From Pirellula sp. (GTDB lineage: Bacteria > Planctomycetota > Planctomycetia > Pirellulales > Lacipirellulaceae): a DNA stretch of 64,000 nt. The stretch lies in the NCBI GenBank assembly GCA_013822725.1, contig PNKX01000006.1, positions 150,411-214,410 of the forward strand, read 5' to 3'. Shown one piece after another: positions 58,836-64,000 of this stretch (its first letter is position 1; every line of letters starts with the position of its first letter). The translations under genes and the position numbers were made by a program. The notes below the pieces were generated by a model. It ran no database searches, was not told the DNA's origin, and was given only the letters and a program-made list of their open reading frames with translations.

Positions 58836-61800
58836 CTAGTCGACAATCGAACGCTTCGCATTTCGCGAAGTGAGCGAAACGACCACGTAATAAAACACCG
58901 GCGTCAGAAAGATGCCGAAGAGCGTGACGCCAAGCATGCCGGAGAAGACGGCGATGCCGAGCGCCCGCCGCATTTCGGCGCCAGCGCCGACGGCCAAGGC
59001 GAGCGGTACGACGCCGAGGATGAACGCCAATGACGTCATAATGATCGGTCGCAGGCGAAGTCGGCACGCCTCAAGCGTCGCGTCTCGCGGCGAGGCGCCG
59101 TGAGCCGATTTCTCCTTAGCGAATTCAACGATCAGAATGGCGTTCTTGCTGGCGAGACCCACTAACACGACGAGGCCGATCTGCACGAAGATGTTCATGT
59201 CCATGCCGGCTAAGGCGACGCCAATGACGGAGCAGAGCAGGCACATCGGCACCACCAAGATGACGGCGAACGGAAGCGACAGGCTCTCGTACTGCGCCGC
59301 CAGGACGAGAAACACCAGTACCACGGCGAGCGCGAAGACGATCATCGCGGTGTTCCCCGCCAGGATCTGCAGCAACGTGAGCTCGGTCCATTGAAAGTCC
59401 ATCCCCTGCGGCAGTTCACTCTGGCCGAGTCCCTCCATCGTGTTGATCACCGTGCCGGAACTGACGCCCGGCAGCGACCCGCCGTTGATGGCGGCGGCCG
59501 TCTTGCCGTTGTAACGCACCACCAGCGCGGGGCCTGAAATCTCAGTGACGCTCGCGACGCTTCCCAGCGGAACCATTTCGCCCGACAGGTTGCGCACCTT
59601 CAACTGCCGGACCTGTTCGGGGTTCAGGCGATAGCGAGGGTCGCCTTGCAGATTGACTTGCCAGGTGCGGCCGAATTGATTGAAGTCGTTCGTGTAGTAG
59701 CCGCCGAGATAAAGTTGCAGCGTCATGAACGCCTCGTTGAGCGGCACGCCCATCGCTTTGCAACGGACGCGGTCGACGTCGACGTACATCTGCGGCGTGC
59801 GAGCTCGGAACGCGCTGAACAAGCCGACGAGTCCCGGCTGCTCGTTGCCGCTGGCGGCGAGTCCGTCGGCCGCTTCTTGCAGGGCGTCAAAGCCAAGTCC
59901 GGTGAGATCGCGGACCATGATTTTGAACCCGCCGGCGCTGCCCAGACCGTCGACCGGCGGCGCGCCGAACACGGCGACCGACGCTTCTTGCACTTCCTGA
60001 TAGCAAGCGGCTCGCAGCTTCGTGGCGATGGCGTCGGCGCCAAACTCCGCGCCGTGGCGGTGTTCAAACTCGTCCAAGATGACGTAGACGGTGCCGTAGT
60101 TCGACCCGATTGCGTTTTGCACGATCGATTGGCCGGAGATGGCGATCGTGTGGACGATCCCGGGGATCCCCCCTTCGCCGCCTGTTCCATGCGCGCCTTC
60201 ATCGGACGACTCGGCCTTCCCGGTGCCGCGGGCGATCTGCTCCACTTGGTTCATGACGGCCATCGTCCGTTCCAACGACGCGGAGTCGGGGAGCCGCACG
60301 TCGACCAGCAGATATCCCTTGTCTTGCGAGGGGATGAAGCCGGTGGGAACGCTGGTAAAGCCGAGATAGGTGAGGTAGAGCAGACCGGCGTAAACCGCCA
60401 GCACCACGATGCTTCCTCGCAGCATCAAACCGACGGTGCGGCTGTAGACGTCGGAGGCCTTCGCGAAACCGGCATTGAATAGATTGAAGAACCAACCGAG
60501 CGCGAGATTGAGCAGTCGCGACAGCGGATCGCGCTGCTCCTCCTTCGGCTTCAGCAAAAGTGCACAGAGCGCCGGGCTCAGGGTCAGCGAATTGACCGCG
60601 GAGAAGAAGGTCGACACCGCGATTGTCAGGGCGAATTGCCGGAAAAACTGCCCAGTAATGCCGGAGATGAACGCGCACGGAATGAAAACGCACATCAACA
60701 CGAGCGAGATGGCGATGATCGGCCCGGTGACTTCGCCCATCGCTTTGTGGGCGGCCTCTTTCGCTGACAGTCCATGCGCGATGTGATGCTCGACCGCTTC
60801 CACGACGACGATGGCGTCGTCGACCACAATGCCGATCGCCAGCACCAGTCCGAACAGCGAAAGGTTGTTGAGGCTGAATCCCAGCCCCATCATCACGGCG
60901 AACGTCCCGACGATCGCGACGGGGACCGCAATCAGCGGGATGACAGTCGCCCGCCACGACTGGAGAAAAGCCAGCACCACGAGGGCGACCAGCAAGATCG
61001 CGTCGCGGAGCGCCTTGAACACTTCGTGAATCGATTCGTCGATGAAAGGCGTCGTGTCGTAGACGATGGCGTAATCGACGTCGGGGGGAAAACTTCGTTT
61101 CAGTTCGCTCATGCGGGCGCGGATGGCTTCAGCCGTGCTGAGGGCGTTCGAGCCTGGCTGCTGGAAAATCGCTAAACCGACCGAGGGCTGGCCGTCGAGA
61201 CGGCAGGATGTGTCCTCCACCTTGGCGCCGAGTTGAATGCCGCCGAACTTGGCGCCTGATTCGTCTTCGCGAACGTCGGTCACCAGTTCTCTCAGCCGCG
61301 TCGTCTCGCCGGCGGTTCCGGTTTTCACGACGATCTCGCCAAATTCCTCCGGCGTCGTCAGTCGCCCGAGCGTCGTCAGCGTGTATTGAAAGGCTTGCCC
61401 TGTCGGGATGGGGGGACGACCGAGGGCGCCGGCGGCAACTTGGACGTTTTGCTCGCGCAACGCCGCCACGATGTCGCTCGCCGAGAGATTCCGCGCCGCC
61501 ACTTTGTCGGGGTCGAGCCACGCCCGCATGCTGTAGTCGAGTTGCCCCAAGAAGGTGACGTCGCCGACGCCTTTGATCTGAGCTAGCTCGTCGCGCAGGT
61601 TGATCGTCGCGTAGTTGCTGAGATAAAGCTGATCGTACGTCCCATTCGGAGAAATGAGGTTCACGACCAGCAAGATGCTCGGCGACTTCTTTTTGACGCT
61701 GACGCCGGTCTGCTTCACTTCGCTCGGGAGCGTCGGCAGCGCCAGGTTCACCCGGTTCTGCACGAGCACCTGCGCCATGTCGAGATTCGTCCCGACGGCG

Positions 61801-62081
61801 AACGTCACGGTGAGGTTGTATCCGCCGTCGTTCGTCGACTGCGAGCTCATGTAGAGCATGTTTTCGACGCCGATCACCTGCTGCTCAATTGGCGCGGCGA
61901 CCGTCTCCGCCACCACGTTGGAACTGGCGCCGGGATAAAAACAGGTCACCTGAACGGTCGGCGGCGTGATCTCCGGATATTGCGCGACCGGCAGCGTCGT
62001 GACGGCGATCCCGCCCGCGAGGGTGATGATCACCGAAATCACCGCGGCGAAGATCGGACGATCGATGAAGAATTTCGCCAT
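58836..62081 (-). CDS. RND (HAE1/AcrB-type) efflux pump
   Basis: 1081 residues, close to AcrB size. MAKFFIDRPIFAAVISVIITLAGGIAV is the typical first helix, then VAQYPEITPPTVQVTCFYPGASSNVVAETVAAPIEQQVIGVENMLYMSSQS. Proton relay aspartates in helix 4: GIVVDDAIVVVEAVEHH; helix 11-12 region GLASKNAILIVEFAKE and LTSLAFILGVVPLALAVGAGAEMRRALGIAVFSGMLGVTLFGIFLTPVFY. Inner-membrane proton-driven exporter of hydrophobic drugs or toxic compounds. The adaptor gene lies 74 bases upstream in the same operon; no TolC-like channel gene is nearby. Confidence 0.96.
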   Translation of the reverse strand: MAKFFIDRPIFAAVISVIITLAGGIAVTTLPVAQYPEITPPTVQVTCFYPGASSNVVAETVAAPIEQQVIGVENMLYMSSQSTNDGGYNLTVTFAVGTNLDMAQVLVQNRVNLALPTLPSEVKQTGVSVKKKSPSILLVVNLISPNGTYDQLYLSNYATINLRDELAQIKGVGDVTFLGQLDYSMRAWLDPDKVAARNLSASDIVAALREQNVQVAAGALGRPPIPTGQAFQYTLTTLGRLTTPEEFGEIVVKTGTAGETTRLRELVTDVREDESGAKFGGIQLGAKVEDTSCRLDGQPSVGLAIFQQPGSNALSTAEAIRARMSELKRSFPPDVDYAIVYDTTPFIDESIHEVFKALRDAILLVALVVLAFLQSWRATVIPLIAVPVAIVGTFAVMMGLGFSLNNLSLFGLVLAIGIVVDDAIVVVEAVEHHIAHGLSAKEAAHKAMGEVTGPIIAISLVLMCVFIPCAFISGITGQFFRQFALTIAVSTFFSAVNSLTLSPALCALLLKPKEEQRDPLSRLLNLALGWFFNLFNAGFAKASDVYSRTVGLMLRGSIVVLAVYAGLLYLTYLGFTSVPTGFIPSQDKGYLLVDVRLPDSASLERTMAVMNQVEQIARGTGKAESSDEGAHGTGGEGGIPGIVHTIAISGQSIVQNAIGSNYGTVYVILDEFEHRHGAEFGADAIATKLRAACYQEVQEASVAVFGAPPVDGLGSAGGFKIMVRDLTGLGFDALQEAADGLAASGNEQPGLVGLFSAFRARTPQMYVDVDRVRCKAMGVPLNEAFMTLQLYLGGYYTNDFNQFGRTWQVNLQGDPRYRLNPEQVRQLKVRNLSGEMVPLGSVASVTEISGPALVVRYNGKTAAAINGGSLPGVSSGTVINTMEGLGQSELPQGMDFQWTELTLLQILAGNTAMIVFALAVVLVFLVLAAQYESLSLPFAVILVVPMCLLCSVIGVALAGMDMNIFVQIGLVVLVGLASKNAILIVEFAKEKSAHGASPRDATLEACRLRLRPIIMTSLAFILGVVPLALAVGAGAEMRRALGIAVFSGMLGVTLFGIFLTPVFYYVVVSLTSRNAKRSIVD

Positions 62082-62155
62082 GGCGGTTCAGACTCGGAGA
62101 GACTTATTCAGGAAGAGGTCGTTGACGACAAGAGAGTCCTACGCCTGCACCAGCG

Positions 62156-63364
62156 TCAACTCGTCGGCTTGGCAGCGGACGTCAACTCGGGTTCGGCTTC
62201 AACGTGCTGGCCCGGCTTCACGCGCTGCAATCCCTTCACGATCACTCGTTCGCCCGCCGAAAGACCCGCGGTGATTACCCGAAGATCACCTCGCTGGGTT
62301 CCAAGCTCGACGACGCGGCGATTGGCGATCCCGTCCTCGTCGACGACATAGACGAACTTGATGTTTTGATCGGTGGACAGGGCGCGCTCCGGAATTAACA
62401 AGGCCTCATAAGGCTTGCTAACCGGGATTTGAATCCGGACGAAGAGTCCGCTGGCCAGCGCGTGGTCGGCGTTCTCGAAGACGCCGCGGAGACGGGCCGT
62501 TCCGGTGCTGGCATTCACTTGCGCCGAAGCGAAATCAAGCACGCCCGCATGCGGAAAGTCCTTCTCATCGGCCAGTTGCAAGTAACAGGCCAGCCCCATG
62601 TCGCGCATACTGCCCGGAGTCGCGGCTTGCTCCGGCGTGCGCTGGCGCATGTAGCGCAACAGCGACCGCTCGTCGACGTCGAAATAGACGTACATCGGCT
62701 GTTCATTGACGATCGTCGTCAAGAGCGTGCCGGAGCTTTGACCGCCCGTGAGCAAATTACCTTTGCTGACCAAGGCTCGATCGATCCGTCCGCTGATCGG
62801 CGCTTCGATCACGGTGTACTTCACGTCGATCGCCGTCCGATTTGCATCGGCTTGAGCGGCCGCGATCGTCGCCTCCGCCTCATGGACGGCAGCGATGGCT
62901 TCCTCGTACTCTTCTTGTGAAATGGCTCCGTTGGGCCGCAGTCGCTCCTTCATCGCCAGCTTGCTGCGCGACAACTCAAGATTCGCGTTATTAACGGCGA
63001 TCTTTGCCAGCGATTGCTCATGAATCGCTTGATACTCTTCCGGCTCGATCGTAAAGAGAGTCTGGCCCTCCTTCACGAAGTCGCCATCCTTAAAGTCAAT
63101 CGACTTCAAGAACCCAAAGATGCGCGAGCGAACTTCGACGATCTCGGAAGCTTCAGTCTGTCCGGTGTACTCGTCCGTGTCGACGATCTCCTGAGAGATA
63201 ACGTCGGCGACGGTGACCTTGGGGGTGATTGCTTCAGCGGGCGCCGCGGGCTCAGACTTGCAGCCCATGCTGGTCAAGAACACCGTCGCGATAACGCAAA
63301 GGCACGCAGCAGAATGACGTCTGCAAACGAATGAAAACATCGGCGGACCATGTTGATGGAGCAT
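62156..63364 (-). CDS. RND periplasmic adaptor (membrane fusion lipoprotein)
   Basis: 402 residues from ATG 63364, or 394 from ATG 63340 (MFSFVC), which gives a neater lipoprotein signal ending LTSMGC (lipidated Cys). The mature part has the barrel-sandwich halves (VTVADVISQEIVDTDEYTGQTEASEIVEVRSRIFGFLKSIDFKDGDFVKEGQTLFTIEP and IEAPISGRIDRALVSKGNLL), a helical hairpin in between, a beta barrel and a membrane-proximal domain ending GERVIVKGLQRVKPGQHVEAE. It links the RND pump to an outer-membrane channel. No linked regulator in the gap to the right. Confidence 0.94.
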   Translation of the reverse strand: MLHQHGPPMFSFVCRRHSAACLCVIATVFLTSMGCKSEPAAPAEAITPKVTVADVISQEIVDTDEYTGQTEASEIVEVRSRIFGFLKSIDFKDGDFVKEGQTLFTIEPEEYQAIHEQSLAKIAVNNANLELSRSKLAMKERLRPNGAISQEEYEEAIAAVHEAEATIAAAQADANRTAIDVKYTVIEAPISGRIDRALVSKGNLLTGGQSSGTLLTTIVNEQPMYVYFDVDERSLLRYMRQRTPEQAATPGSMRDMGLACYLQLADEKDFPHAGVLDFASAQVNASTGTARLRGVFENADHALASGLFVRIQIPVSKPYEALLIPERALSTDQNIKFVYVVDEDGIANRRVVELGTQRGDLRVITAGLSAGERVIVKGLQRVKPGQHVEAEPELTSAAKPTS

Positions 63365-63879
63365 TCGCCAAGAAGGGCGCCTGCTAGTTCGTGTCGCGGC
63401 AAATCAGAATAGCTTGAGTGTGCAATTATCACTGAACTCTAATCGGTAAGCAATTGTATTCGGGTAGAAAGTGCTCAACCAACAGCCGGAGAAACAGTTG
63501 CTTTTTAACGCTGGCGGTTTGATGACCTGTCTCACTTGCCGCCAATTAGCTCGCCTCCTAGCCGGTAAATCGTGGAATGCTCGTCGACGCGATCGATTCG
63601 ATACTTGTCTGAATAACCGGCGTCCTCGCGATGCCAGTGACAGAACAAATTGTGGTAGCCGCTGATAGGTAGTTCACAAAGCACTATTAGAAACCGTGCA
63701 TGAGCGACTTGTCATGAACTTGACGCTTCACACAGCCATAATTCGCCCGCAAAAACATATATTGCTTATAAGTCGACCTCGGGCTTGCTATACTGCCGGC
63801 GCTGTTTGCAGTTCCTTTTCTTCTAAAATTCTCAGTAGTTGGCTGTTGGCCGACTTTCTTTCTGCGTAAGGCGCAACTC
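63365..63879. other. Divergent gap of 515 bases
   Basis: No supported gene; a 64-codon frame at 63471-63665 has no ribosome site or domain. A TATACT at 63789-63794 could be a -10 for the gene at 63880, but a matching -35 is not at the normal spacing (TTGCTT is 21 bases away). AT content is higher than in the rest of the window. Confidence 0.45.
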
Positions 63880-64000
63880 ATGAGATGCTTTTTTTTCGTT
63901 CTGGCGATAACCGCGTCAGTCTTGGCGAGTGGCTTGCAGGCTCAGCAAGCGAACAGCCAGTCAGCGGATGAGGCTGGTATTCGGGCAGCCGCCGCCTCTT
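63880..64000 (+). CDS. Start of a secreted protein, probably SnoaL/DUF4440-like (cut by window end)
   Basis: Only 40 codons are inside the window. They give MRCFFFVLAITASVLASGLQAQQ, a signal peptide with cleavage near AQA or LQA, followed by ANSQSADEAGIRAAAAS. The pattern D-E-x-x-I-R-x-A-x-x-x at the mature N-terminus is frequent in planctomycete SgcJ/EcaC or DUF4440 (NTF2-fold) proteins, so I suggest this family with low certainty. Confidence 0.6.
   Translation, partial: MRCFFFVLAITASVLASGLQAQQANSQSADEAGIRAAAAS

Noticed and set aside
1..64000. Mobile elements, prophage, integrons
   Set aside because: No transposase, integrase, phage structural gene or attC-like site was recognised; the 88-bp repeats have no coding capacity.
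1..64000. tRNA or rRNA genes
   Set aside because: No cloverleaf-like stretch with a GGTTCRANTCC arm or rRNA-like sequence was noticed by eye; a covariance search would be needed to exclude one fully.

Overview
The window looks like chromosomal DNA of a planctomycete, probably order Pirellulales (inference). The signs are GC-rich DNA and a set of families typical of that phylum: two DUF1559 prepilin-like proteins with an H-x9-DG end, a DUF1501/DUF1553 pair with a CxxCH haem motif, two C-x-P-x-R sulfatases, four PEP-CTERM proteins (three with dockerin-like EF-hand repeats), an LEPR-type N-terminus on a secreted glycosidase, and an ECF sigma factor next to a membrane Ser/Thr kinase. I saw no rRNA, tRNA, CRISPR array, transposase or prophage.

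Layout. 0.2-8.4 kb: PA2169-like helical bundle protein, a histidine kinase/receiver pair (-), an MDR oxidoreductase, a two-TM ion channel and small secreted or anchored proteins. 8.6-10.2 kb: an SDR oxidoreductase and a divergent TetR regulator that share two identical operator boxes in opposite orientation. 10.2-20.9 kb: a DUF1080 protein, HrpB helicase, DUF4105 protein, HdeD-like protein, a phosphoglycerate-mutase-fold phosphatase and a CLC channel. 20.8-26.3 kb: a PA14-PA14-GH43-dockerin glycosidase following a LamG PEP-CTERM protein, then a divergent secreted protein. 26.9-32.4 kb: a P-loop/pentapeptide-repeat fusion, two membrane proteins, PspA and an overlapping coiled-coil protein. 32.6-36.0 kb: kinase, ECF sigma factor and an inositol-monophosphatase-family phosphatase. 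36.2-50.2 kb: eight consecutive minus-strand genes for exported or surface proteins (PEP-CTERM, DUF1559, DUF1501, DUF1553, sulfatases). 50.8-56.8 kb: a compact five-gene minus-strand unit. 57.0-63.4 kb: an alginate-export-type outer-membrane barrel and an RND pump with its adaptor. The last 121 bases start a secreted, probably SnoaL/DUF4440-like protein.

The most interesting part is the 50.8-56.8 kb operon: a CPA2-type antiporter, a protein fusing a pyruvate-kinase core to a complete ATP sulfurylase, two sulfotransferase-like proteins, and a STAS protein without the usual phosphoacceptor serine. I infer a sulfate-activation and sulfation unit in which a PEP-dependent (or PEP-sensing) module is built into the sulfurylase. 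Two extracellular sulfatases lie just downstream, so sulfate addition and removal may both be encoded here.

The second striking feature is intergenic. At least a dozen gaps contain elaborate inverted repeats of several unrelated sequence families. They include a conserved element of about 88 bp in three copies, and nested palindromes whose arms are themselves built from 7-9 base periodic repeats.
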